Origin: Mya arenaria
Lineage: Eukaryota; Mollusca; Bivalvia; Myida; Myidae
Direction: 5' to 3'
NCBI RefSeq assembly: GCF_026914265.1
Contig: NC_069124.1
Location: 89,246,628 to 89,310,627, forward strand
Length of the DNA: 64,000 nt
The first letter of the stretch is position 1, and each line of letters starts with the position of its first letter. Both the position numbers and the translations under genes were made by a program. Under the pieces are notes generated by a model. It was not told where the DNA came from, did not search any database, and was given only the letters and a program-made list of their open reading frames with translations. Positions 14,056-22,639 of the stretch are shown in pieces.

Positions 14056-14514
14056 TCATGAAAAATCTTGAGTGTTTTCGTTGAATAGTTCCATACAGGC
14101 AGCTTCGTCTAAGGATTGTAGGTTGTCTGTTTGAGATTTCAAGCGCAAAACTTCGTCTTCCAATGCAGTGTTATTTTGCTTAAGCTGATTGTTTTCCGCA
14201 GTCAGCTGTGACAGATTCAATGTCAAGCGTGTAACTTCGTCCTGCAATAGTTGACTATCGTCCGTATTCGAGTTGTGCACATGAGTTTGCTTATACCGAT
14301 CGTTCTCTCTGATCAACCTGAACACCTTTTGCTGTAGTGCGCCACATTTCTTGCGATACTCGGTCGTTTCCAGTTTGTTTTGCAGAAATGTTTTTTCGAT
14401 ATTGTCAAGTATCGAGACGATTTCTTTGAACGTAGACTCGTGCTTGTTATCACCCATACATAGTCTCGCTACGAAGCCGGTAATTTGTAAATTAAGGTTG
14501 CTTATGTCCGTCAT
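14056..14514 (-). CDS. Leucine-zipper coiled-coil protein
   Basis: 152 residues from the first ATG; an upstream in-frame TTG is a poorer start. A TATATAA on the minus strand at about 14546-14552 sits 32 bp or more upstream. Residues about 85-140 form a long heptad coiled coil (LLQDEV, LTLNL, LTAENNQLK, LEDEVLRLK) like a bZIP zipper, but no clear basic DNA-binding region precedes it. It is therefore probably a dimerising partner or structural protein rather than a full bZIP factor. It converges on the 13603 gene, with a minus-strand AATAAA at about 14007-14012. Family not recognised. Confidence 0.65.
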   Translation of the reverse strand: MTDISNLNLQITGFVARLCMGDNKHESTFKEIVSILDNIEKTFLQNKLETTEYRKKCGALQQKVFRLIRENDRYKQTHVHNSNTDDSQLLQDEVTRLTLNLSQLTAENNQLKQNNTALEDEVLRLKSQTDNLQSLDEAACMELFNENTQDFS

Positions 14515-14643
14515 GTTTGTATTGTGAGCTAGTTCACTGTAAGTGTTATATATCGTGGAAAGAAAACACAAAAAAAGTGAATTACTTTGTTATGATATAA
14601 TGACTGTTGTTAAGATTAGTGTCATACACACTCTCAAACAATT

Positions 14644-15219
14644 ATGTCGAGCCAATCAGCCACTCATTCTGATGATGATTATTTCGAGCGTGTTGTAATC
14701 GAATACTGTAACGGTGATTGTTCTGATGATGATTCTGCTGGTGATTCTTTCAAGGAAATTGAAGCCGAATATGAAGATACATATACGTATTATGACATAT
14801 TGAATCGTGTACAGGATGCTTTAGCAGGCATGGACAAAGGTAAACTTATAGAAAAGTATGAAGGTGGATATATATTCAGCAATGGTAGAAGTGTAGATAT
14901 CAAATACATGGACAAAGGACAGTCGTACGTAGTATCTGATTTGTTTAGAAGTCGCAAGGAACACATTACCTACGAGATCATTGAACTCAAATATGGGAGT
15001 TTCGACAACACGAAATATGAAAGTAAAGAGTTTGATCCACCAGTAGTGATAGTTTTCAGTAATGATGTTCCATGTTTGAAGAAATTTCCAACGTATCGAT
15101 GGTGCGTGTGGAATATTATAGACAATAGACTGAAAAGTTATGATCGAGAAATGTGTCAATGCAAATGTTGTAGAAATTCTTCCACATCAACACCGAAAAA
15201 AGAAAAGATAAAACACTAA
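14644..15219 (+). CDS. Acidic protein with C-terminal Cys cluster, copy 1
   Basis: 191 residues. The N-terminal ~60 residues are very acidic (DDDY, DCSDDDSAGD, EIEAEYEDTY). The middle is beta-rich, and the end has a Cys cluster (MCQCKCCRN) followed by a basic tail. The leader (TCATACACACTCTCAAACAA) and first codons (MSSQSAT) closely match those of the gene at 15413 (MSSQAST), so the two share a duplicated promoter and 5' end. No family recognised; acidic, short-lived regulators of this kind are frequent in DNA viruses, but that is only analogy. Confidence 0.65.
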   Translation: MSSQSATHSDDDYFERVVIEYCNGDCSDDDSAGDSFKEIEAEYEDTYTYYDILNRVQDALAGMDKGKLIEKYEGGYIFSNGRSVDIKYMDKGQSYVVSDLFRSRKEHITYEIIELKYGSFDNTKYESKEFDPPVVIVFSNDVPCLKKFPTYRWCVWNIIDNRLKSYDREMCQCKCCRNSSTSTPKKEKIKH

Positions 15220-15412
15220 AGAAATTTTAAAGATAAATGTCTTTACGAGATGTTTATTTCCTGAAAATTAAAATAACAATTACTAATATAACTACTCTGT
15301 CCCCATCTCCGTCTTTAGTCTCCACTCAATAGATAGTTGGAGACAACGCATTATTTTTTTCATATTATAAGGCTTGAAATTTGTTACTTGTCATACACAT
15401 TCTCAAACAATT

Positions 15413-15763
15413 ATGTCCAGTCAAGCATCGACACAGCAAACAACGCCTTGTGAGAACACCAGTGAAAACGAGCAAAAAAGCGAATCTTGTTCTCAGCAAC
15501 CCATGAATGATATCAATGAATATGAAAAAATGATGGAGATGGCAGAAGATTATTTGCGAGATGCTGAAGAACAAAAATCGAGCGAAATCGAATCCATGCA
15601 AGATGACAACCCAGACGGGGCAGTTTGTTATATGAGAAATTGCTGCGTTTGTGACGGTTACTGTTATGATAGTGATAATTTTGAAGACATTGAGACCGTA
15701 GACGAGGAAGTAAAAATTGACGAAATTGAACCAAGTATTTTTGTGAGCGAAAACAAGAATTGA
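15413..15763 (+). CDS. Acidic Ser/Gln-rich protein, copy 2 of the duplicated 5' end
   Basis: 116 residues from ATG; an in-frame TTG 39 bp upstream lies within the leader shared with the 14644 gene. The protein is Gln/Ser/Glu-rich, with a central Cys group (CYMRNCCVCDGYCYD) and an acidic C-terminus. TATTATAAG lies at about 15363-15371 and AATAAA at 15859-15864. It shares its leader and first residues with the 14644 gene but is shorter, so the copies have diverged strongly. Function unknown. Confidence 0.6.
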   Translation: MSSQASTQQTTPCENTSENEQKSESCSQQPMNDINEYEKMMEMAEDYLRDAEEQKSSEIESMQDDNPDGAVCYMRNCCVCDGYCYDSDNFEDIETVDEEVKIDEIEPSIFVSENKN

Positions 15764-16077
15764 CATTAGTTTTCAATTCGCTCAAACATTTATGATACTT
15801 CATTAAGTGCTTTGCGAATGAAAAGGTTCAAACAATTGTTTTGATGTTTTAACTTTGAATAAATGCGTTGAAATGCAATTTGATTGTTTGTTTTATATCG
15901 ATTGAAAAATAGAAGCATAGTAACATAGTAGCAAGCACTGTACCTAGCATTGTAGATTGCATGGTCCATGGCTTAAAATAATGCAATGAGTGGAACGAAT
16001 ATAGTTCATATATAAACTTATCTTTTCTTCTCATGTCATACTTGTCAAAACCTACTGATCTAGTATATATACAAATT
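15764..16077. other. Intergenic spacer with 3' signal and TATA box
   Basis: No gene is seen. It holds the AATAAA at 15859-15864 of the upstream gene and a TATATAAA at 16009-16016 that should drive the next gene. An ATG at 16033 is only 17 bp after that TATA, so it probably precedes or abuts the transcription start. Confidence 0.5.
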
Positions 16078-16467
16078 ATGGGAATCAAGAAAATCATCAA
16101 AACGTGTTTGAAGAAGTTGCTCAGAAGGTCTGATGCAAAACAGAAAAACATGGACAGTGTGCAATTGAATGCAAACATCAATATGGCAATTGAAATCCAC
16201 ACGTGTCCGAAACTATATCCGTGTTTGATTTGTTTCAAAAACGGAGAGGCTGAACAGAAAGCAGAACAGAGAGCCCCAAGCCATCAGTGCCCTGAACTGT
16301 ACCCCTGTTTGGTGTGTTTGGTGCAAGAAGACTCGTCGAGTGTTGACAAAACTTACAAAGTTGTTGAAAAGCTCAGTAGCAGAGACTTAGAGAGAAATGA
16401 GAATCACGAAGCACTTCGCCAATTCTTCGCCAGGCGTGGGAGACAGTTTGTGCCAAAACGTTGTTAA
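16078..16467 (+). CDS. Small protein with two CPxLYPCLxC zinc-type motifs
   Basis: 129 residues from the second in-frame ATG, chosen because the TATA box at 16009-16016 places transcription start near or beyond the first ATG (16033). The N-terminus is basic (IKKIIKTCLKKLLRR). Two copies of a motif follow: HTCPKLYPCLICF and HQCPELYPCLVCL, about 30 residues apart. Each has CPxLYPCLxC spacing suited to half a zinc site, so the pair may form one or two zinc knuckles. The C-terminus is basic (FFARRGRQF). AATAAA at 16469-16474 follows the stop. No known family recognised. Confidence 0.65.
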   Translation: MGIKKIIKTCLKKLLRRSDAKQKNMDSVQLNANINMAIEIHTCPKLYPCLICFKNGEAEQKAEQRAPSHQCPELYPCLVCLVQEDSSSVDKTYKVVEKLSSRDLERNENHEALRQFFARRGRQFVPKRC

Positions 16468-16474
16468 CAATAAA

Positions 16475-17160
16475 TTGAGTGATGAACAGACAATGATTAG
16501 TAACAAAATAAAATGTATGAACTGTTCGTGTTTTATTGTGTTTATCTATAGTAATCTAGTTGGAATCACTTAAGCTTCAAGAACAACTATGCTTGCTCAT
16601 AGTTATCAAACGAGTAATGGTCATATAGTCATATATATATGTGCAAATCGCTATGCATAACTCCTCAAAGATACACAGAATGTATCGTAAAATGCTACAA
16701 AGTACGATACTTAAGCAAAATAAAACATGAAATAAAGTAAAACAATCACAGAATAATGTTACGATTTTCGGTACAAGCTATACTGAGCTGATTATTATAA
16801 GGGAAAGTGTTGTCTGTCGTATTCACTTGGATACGGTTGAACCATGTAAACAATACTCTTTGTGTGTAAAATTTGGGATATTTTCTGTGTTTGAAGGTAC
16901 GACCTTGGTAGTTATAGTTTCTATAATGTGTTCGCGATTGAATCAAGCCGGGTTTATGCATATACAAGAGATATAAATGATTTTACGAGGTTTTAAACAT
17001 TTCCAATTTCAGAAAATATTTCTACTTTCGATTTCGTTTTTCTGAAAATGAACAAACTTTTTTTTTCCTATTGTTTAATTTCATAAAACGATACATAATA
17101 CATGATTAAGATAATTTTAAATTATTTTTAATGAGTGTATTTTCTTTATTTTCGTAAAAG
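16475..17160. other. Gene-poor AT-rich stretch
   Basis: AT-rich DNA between the left gene island and the spliced unit. A minus-strand frame of about 70 basic residues (16746-16961) is open, but it has no recognisable motif and no nearby 3' signal, so it is not called. Confidence 0.5.
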
Positions 17161-17204
17161 TTTAAAAATAAATAAATAATGCAATTCATGGAATGATATG
17201 ACGT

Positions 17205-17260
17205 GATATGTATGACGTCATATTGCAGAGTTCTCGCTGTGCGCTGGTCGGCCATCTTGA
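17205..17260 (+). promoter_or_regulatory. CRE and YY1-like promoter elements
   Basis: A perfect CRE (TGACGTCA) lies at 17213-17220, with a half-site just upstream. A YY1-like GGCCATCTTG lies at 17250-17259. The pair, with no TATA box, resembles cellular TATA-less promoters, where YY1 sites sit just downstream of the start. It precedes the first donor site of the spliced unit. Confidence 0.5.
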
Positions 17261-18459
17261 AAAATAAATTGTGAAGGTCGTATTTCCAGCTTTCCTGCGG
17301 TAAGTATGACATGCATGCTTAAAAGTTTTATGAGAAATTGTGTCTAAATATATGATGTATCATATTACCAGCAAGTTTTGTCGATGTGTGCATTGAATTA
17401 CGTAAAAACTTATGTCAAAAGAAATTGCTCCCAGCTCGTTTTAGAATGTTTCGAACATTCTCGAAGCCGATTTTAGAAACTTTAATTCTCGGCTAGATAT
17501 GTTGAAAAACATAGTAAGCGGTGTTAATTCATATCTCTTGTCTTGTTTATGTCATATTTTGAATGATTTTAACTTTGTTTAGGGACCAAACTGACAGAAA
17601 TAAGAAATGACAAATCATGCAAGATTGATAAATATCTTCTTCTATTTCTTTGTTTGAAAAATATGTTGAAATTATTTTTTTTAAACCAGAGACGGCAGTT
17701 CAGATGCAGTCGTCCTGTGTGTCAGAAAGATGGTGATCAAAATGGTTGAAGGCAGTACCCAAGAAAGTACATTTACAAGTAAGTAAAATCACTGAAAATT
17801 AATTCCATGAATTGAACTGTCATATCATAATCTCAGTGCTTAGTCTGTTTGGAAATATGCTTGGAATAATTTTTATAAACTGATAATTTATCTAATAACA
17901 GACACTGTGTTTGATTTATTACATTGAACTGCTATTAGATAAATTTTCAGTTTGTGTTTGATATCTACCAATGCCATAAATGCATAATTTTGTTCCTGTT
18001 GTGAATGATAAGAAATGTTGGGAACATAATACCTTCTGCATGTGAACAGTTTTTCTGTTTCTGTTTGTATGTAGGAAGTATTTTGTTTTCAGGATTATTT
18101 CAACATTGTTGATGTGGATGAAATGTGCACTTAGCCATGCTTTAATGGAATGAAAAAAGTAAAAAACTGACAAGCAATATGTGCAGTTTTGTTAATAAAA
18201 TGTTTTGTTTCAGAGTTGTGAGGAGTAACCTAGCCTATATAACCTGAAGCTCACCCAATATGCAGTGTGTTCTGCTTTGTCAATAACAAGTAAGTAATTT
18301 CACCAAATTTCATCAGAAACAAATCTCAAATTTACAATGAACAGTAAAGTTAACTCATCTTGGTACTTTAAATACTGAAACACTGAACCAACATGATTTG
18401 ATTTTGCTCTTTTAACTTATTTCACATTATGGCAGCAAAATTACAGCTATGTGTCAGAT

Positions 18460-19198
18460 TCGTGACATTTAGCATTTGTCATACATTTCACTCATTCAGT
18501 TGTCAAACCAAATGCTAAGTGTCAAATCGATTCATGATATTTAGCATGTGTCATACATTTCACTATATTATTTGTCAAACCGAAAGATGAATGTCAAATT
18601 ATTTACACATGCTTAGCAGTTTATCATACATTTCACTTTATTATTTGTCAAACCAAAAGATGAATGTCAAATTATTTGAAGATGCTAAGCATCTTATCAT
18701 ACATTTTACTCTTTTTATGACAAATCGACTCACAAATTTAAGCAAACCAGGTGACGATGTACAAATAATTTAGGGTGACGAGCTTTTTGGTTACCTCGCC
18801 CAGCCCAACTGAAAGACTTAAAGTATATCTATAAGTCTTTTAGTTTGGTCGGGCGAGCGAGCCAAAATCTCGTCATCCCAAAATATTTGTACATCGTCAC
18901 TTTGTGTGCTTAATTTTGAGATTCAAATAAATCGTTCTAAATTCAATGTAAAAAAAAGTTTCATAAGGGGGGTACTCAGTGTGAAAAAACTACATCGCTT
19001 AAACGCAAATGCGCTTTGGTAGGTATATAGCTAAAAAACGAATGCGCTATGGTGAAAATCCAAAGTCAAAAATTTTGAAAAAAATGAAAAGTTGTCAAAA
19101 AAATCATAATTTTAAGCACGTTGTTAGTGTACTGCTCTGTCATTTGTAAATCAAAACTGAGAGAATGGTTAATATGTTTTGAGACTAAGCATTTACAA
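18460..19198 (+). repeat. Iteron-palindrome repeat, copy A
   Basis: About 740 bp in three parts. First come about four diverged ~78-bp iterons (TTTGTCAAACCAAAAGATGA ... GATGCTAAGCA ... CATACATTTCAC). Next is a 150-bp imperfect palindrome at 18751-18900 whose ends, GTGACGATGTAC and GTACATCGTCAC, are exact inverted copies, with an AT-rich centre (AAGTATATCTATAAG). Last is a ~300-bp unique tail with a short duplicated motif containing GCGCTTTGG or GCGCTATGG. It lies in intron 3 of the spliced unit, in the same orientation as the other three copies. It could be a replication origin or hr-like element of the virus, or a non-autonomous mobile repeat. Confidence 0.9.
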
Positions 19199-19640
19199 CT
19201 CACTGCAAATATTCTTTGGTGGTCAAAGACTTAATAGAAGTTAATTAGCCAGTGTTCATATTTAGTAAATGAAAATTAGTGAGTTAAAGCTTATATTGTT
19301 AAGTTTTATTGTATATCATCTGGCAGGGAAAACAAGATCATTTAAGATTCATGTTTTTGGTGGCAAACAAATTGAACAAGTATTGTTCTTATTTTACTCA
19401 TTGATGTTTTCATTTTTCAACAGAAATGTTTTGTTTTTTCAGCTTTGTATGGCTGGTCTGACCTAAGTGGAAGTTGTTCGTTTAAATGGTTTCGGGACAT
19501 TGAAGTAAAACAACACGAGGTAAAATACAAAGTGCTTATTTATTTTTTAACTTGTTTATCCAGTAGTATATGATAAACAGTTTTTGAACTTGTTCATCCA
19601 GTATTATATGGTACATACAACAATAATGTAGAATATTAAA

Positions 19641-20024
19641 TCACTGAGTTGCGGCTTCTCTGAACAAACATCTGTTCACTTTATGTCCACAGTTTTTTGA
19701 GAAACAAACAGGGCATCTGTTTTCCCAGTTTGTAGATTTTCTCGTTTTGCAGAATGTCCCACCAAGAGTGAAGGGCTGCCTGTTTGCTTCAGATTCCCAG
19801 TCCTCCTCGCTGATGATTTCTGAAGTCCTTACGCAGTCACCCCAGTCTTCAACCTCAGTTTGTACAGGTGATAATGTTTTTGAACCATAGTTCATTGTCA
19901 TGTCATTGGAGTTGTTCAGCTGCTCCAGTTCTGACTGTAACTCTGTTTTGAGTACAGCAAGTCTAGCCTCAAGAATGGCAATTCTCTTAATTTTGCGATT
20001 AAGTCTCTCCATTGTACAGATCAT
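19641..20024 (-). CDS. Hypothetical coiled-coil protein with C-terminal Cys/His motif
   Basis: 127 residues from ATG. Residues 5-38 are a charged coiled coil (LNRKIKRIAILEARLAVLK). The middle is acidic. The C-terminus has RCPVCFSKNCGHKVNRC, a Cys/His arrangement able to bind zinc. It lies antisense within the last intron of the spliced unit and between repeat copies A and B. Length, composition and the Cys motif favour real coding sequence, but no start or 3' signal is distinctive and it may be an exon of a longer gene. No family recognised. Confidence 0.5.
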   Translation of the reverse strand: MICTMERLNRKIKRIAILEARLAVLKTELQSELEQLNNSNDMTMNYGSKTLSPVQTEVEDWGDCVRTSEIISEEDWESEANRQPFTLGGTFCKTRKSTNWENRCPVCFSKNCGHKVNRCLFREAATQ

Positions 20025-20154
20025 AAATTGCTGTAGTTTTCAAGTTTTGTAATGATATTAAGTATGCGTTACATATTAAATATGCACAAAAATAATGCAT
20101 TCGATCTGCATTTCACAAGTGTAAAACATCACAAATGAATGGTATTTCAATCTA

Positions 20155-20955
20155 CTTTTTTGTCAAACCATATGACATTATTTGTTCATGACATTTAGAA
20201 ATAGTCATACAATGCAAATTCTTCTAGTACACAATCGCAAATAAATAATTCTTTCAGTTGTCAAACCAAATGCTAAGTGTCAAATCGATTCATGACACTG
20301 AGCATTTATCAAACATTTCACTCTATTATTTGTCAAACCAAAAGATGAACGTCAAATTATTTACAGATGCTAAGCAGTTTATCATACATTTCACTTTATT
20401 ATTTGTCAAACCAAAAGATGAATGTCAAATTATTTGAAGATGCTAAGCATCTTATCATACATTTTACTCTTTTTATGACAAATCGACTCACAAATTTAAG
20501 CAAACCAGGTGACGATGTACAAATAATTTAGGGTGACGAACTTTTTGGTTACCTCGCCCAGCCCAACTGAAAGACTTAAAGTATATCTATAAGTCTTTTA
20601 GTTTGGTCGGGCGAGCGAGCCAAAATCTCGTCATCCCAAAATATTTGTACATCGTCACTTTGTGTGCTTAATTTTGAGATTCAAATAAATCGTTCTAAAT
20701 TCAATGTAAAAAAAAGTTTCATAAGGGGGGTACTCAGCGTGAAAAAACTACATCGCTTAAACGCAAATGCGCTTTGGTAAGTATATAGCTAAAAAACGAA
20801 TGCGCTATGGTGAAAATCCAAAGTCAAAAATTTTGAAAAAATTGAAAAGTTGTCAAAAAAATCATAATTTTAAGCACGTTGTTAGTGTACTGCTCTGTCA
20901 TTTGTAAATCAAAACTGAGAGAATGGTTAATATGTTTTGAAATTAAGCATTTATC
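20155..20955 (+). repeat. Iteron-palindrome repeat, copy B
   Basis: Same element as copy A, with the 150-bp palindrome at 20509-20658 and about three iterons plus a partial, more diverged one at the 5' side. The tail is nearly identical to copies A, C and D. It lies in the last intron of the spliced unit, 1758 bp after copy A. Confidence 0.9.
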
Positions 20956-21352
20956 ATTTCTGTAAAAATCCAATGTTATAAATGAAACCAAAATTTACCA
21001 GAGTAAACATTAATGTGCTATTGTATGTAAGAATGTTTCGTCTTTTACACGTTTCATTTCATTTTTTCAGATGAGATGCCATACACAGGGGATCCGACAG
21101 AAGACAGCAGACAGAATTCGTCGATTTATTTGAAATGTCATTGTTTATTTGAAAAAAGATACCTATCCACACTTGTTCGTTTTAAAATATTGTTTGTATT
21201 ATATGTGCTTTGTACCGTTGCTTTTTGTTTATCAGTAATTCTCCAACACTTGTATTTCGTGTTTTACATGAACATTGAAAATTTATCATACAGTAAATCA
21301 TTTCAAAAAATAAAAATCAAATGGAGAAATACTGATTTATCTGTTTGCTTTT

Positions 21353-21740
21353 AATGTTTGTGCTGTCTTGCTTACCCCAGTAACGCGGGTCTTGTTTGCT
21401 ATTGTGAGTACTGTTGTTATTTTTTTTGGCCATCCAAAGTATTGTTCACGAAAGATAACACATTTTTTTCATAAAATTGGTTACATTTTGGTCTGTCGAT
21501 TTTTTTCATTGAAACCACAGTCAAACGGTTTTTCACTATATTTTTTTATGAGAAACAGCCAGACTTGGTCACGGCTGAAACCGAGGAACATTTGTGATTG
21601 AACAAAATTTTAGCAGTAATGCTGCTTGTAATTCATAAATTTATTAAGCTTTGGTCTTGTCATATTGGTAAATTGGTAAACATTTTGATAGTGTGCACAA
21701 GAGCAAAATTTGCACTGCATTTTAAAATGTTTCATTTTTG
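21353..21740. other. AT-rich spacer without a supported gene
   Basis: One plus-strand frame of about 77 residues is open here, but it has low-complexity hydrophobic content and no signal around it. Nothing else is recognised. Confidence 0.4.
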
Positions 21741-22147
21741 TGAAATGCTGTTGACAAAATGATTTGTTTGCTCGTGCCAGCATGGGTCGACGAGATTCGT
21801 TTCTCGCTGTCCTTTATGCGGCGGTTTAAGATGCAAGCCTGTTGTTTTGTCAATGTCTATAAAGTTCAGCTTGAATGAAAATTGAAATCAATATTGCAAG
21901 ATCAAGCACTTTTTAAAAAAAAAATGTTAGAATGTAGATGCGTTGTGAAATGCTGTTGACAAAATGATTTGTTTGCTCGTGCCAGCATGGGTCGACGAGA
22001 TTCGTTTCTCGCTGTCCTTTATGCGGCGGTTTAAGATGCAAGCCTGTTGTTTTGTCAATGTCTATAAAGTTCAGCTTGAATGAAAATTGAAATCAATATT
22101 GCAAGATCAAGCACTTTTTAAAAAAAATGTTAGAAATTGATGCGTTG
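21741..22147. repeat. 204-bp tandem duplication
   Basis: Two nearly identical copies (21741-21944 and 21945-22147) of a 204-bp unit. Inside each is a small hairpin, CGAGATTCGTTTCTCG. A diverged relative of the unit lies at about 28040-28180 (GACGAGATTTGTTTCTC), so the block belongs to the paired flanks of the tandem array. Confidence 0.85.
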
Positions 22148-22289
22148 TGAAATACAAGTGAAATGTACTAGGCTCATTGCATTCTTAGTTTGGTTTCGAA
22201 GTGCAAAACTTCATTCATCACAAACATTCCTCTTGAACGACCGAACATTGATATGTGGCAATGTTTTCGTTCAGCAAAATGATTTGGCA

Positions 22290-22560
22290 AAAGTAATTTA
22301 TAGGCTAGCATGAGTATGGAGGTGTCGTTAGACCAGCTTAGTATTGGTGTAAGGTGGTGTACAGTGCCAATACTAGGAACCGCTCATGTTCACCATGTCA
22401 CGCTACAGGCAATGAAAAATAGGGAGTGGCAACCTCTTTGTATTGCCGTGGTCCGACACTCCACACAGTCTTTACAATGAGAGGGGAAATATAGGCAATC
22501 GGATGCTTCTTCCTAAGTGTGCCTTGTCGAGTAACTGCCTTTGGCGTTGCCTTTATTTTC
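22290..22560 (+). ncRNA. Candidate structured RNA module, left copy
   Basis: Nested inverted repeats: an outer stem AGCATGAG (22308-22315) with CTCATGTT (22383-22390) and an inner stem AGTATTGGT (22340-22348) with GCCAATACT (22366-22374). Both stems need one G-U pair, while the related module at 28200-28283 has Watson-Crick pairs at those positions. That is the pattern expected if base pairing is conserved. A shared ATGAAAAATAGGGAGTGGCA segment follows. No standard RNA family (tRNA, SRP, RNase P, U1-U6) is recognised, and the strand is assumed from the G-U pairs. Confidence 0.4.
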
Positions 22561-22639
22561 AAATTTGTGAACAAATAAAACTAGGTTAGGACCACATAAT
22601 AGGGTTACGATGAAAATTAGGTTTCCCTTTTAAAGTTTG

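Larger units (their letters stand above)
17230..21352 (+). other. Candidate spliced transcription unit (5 exons)
   Basis: Consensus splice sites line up on the plus strand. The exon 1 donor GTAAGT is at 17300. Exon 2 is 17690-17778 (donor GTAAGT), exon 3 is 18214-18289 (donor GTAAGT), exon 4 is 19443-19519 (weaker donor GTAAAA), and exon 5 starts at 21071 after a TTTTTTCAG acceptor, with AATAAA at 21309-21314. Exons 2 and 3 both end ACAA and leave the same reading phase. With exon 3 skipped, an open frame runs from an ATG in exon 2 (MVIKMVEGS...) through exons 4 and 5 to a stop (about 62 residues). With exon 3 included, that frame stops. It could be a short-protein gene with a regulatory cassette exon, or a long noncoding RNA. 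Introns 3 and 4 hold palindromic repeat copies A and B. No family recognised. Confidence 0.45.
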
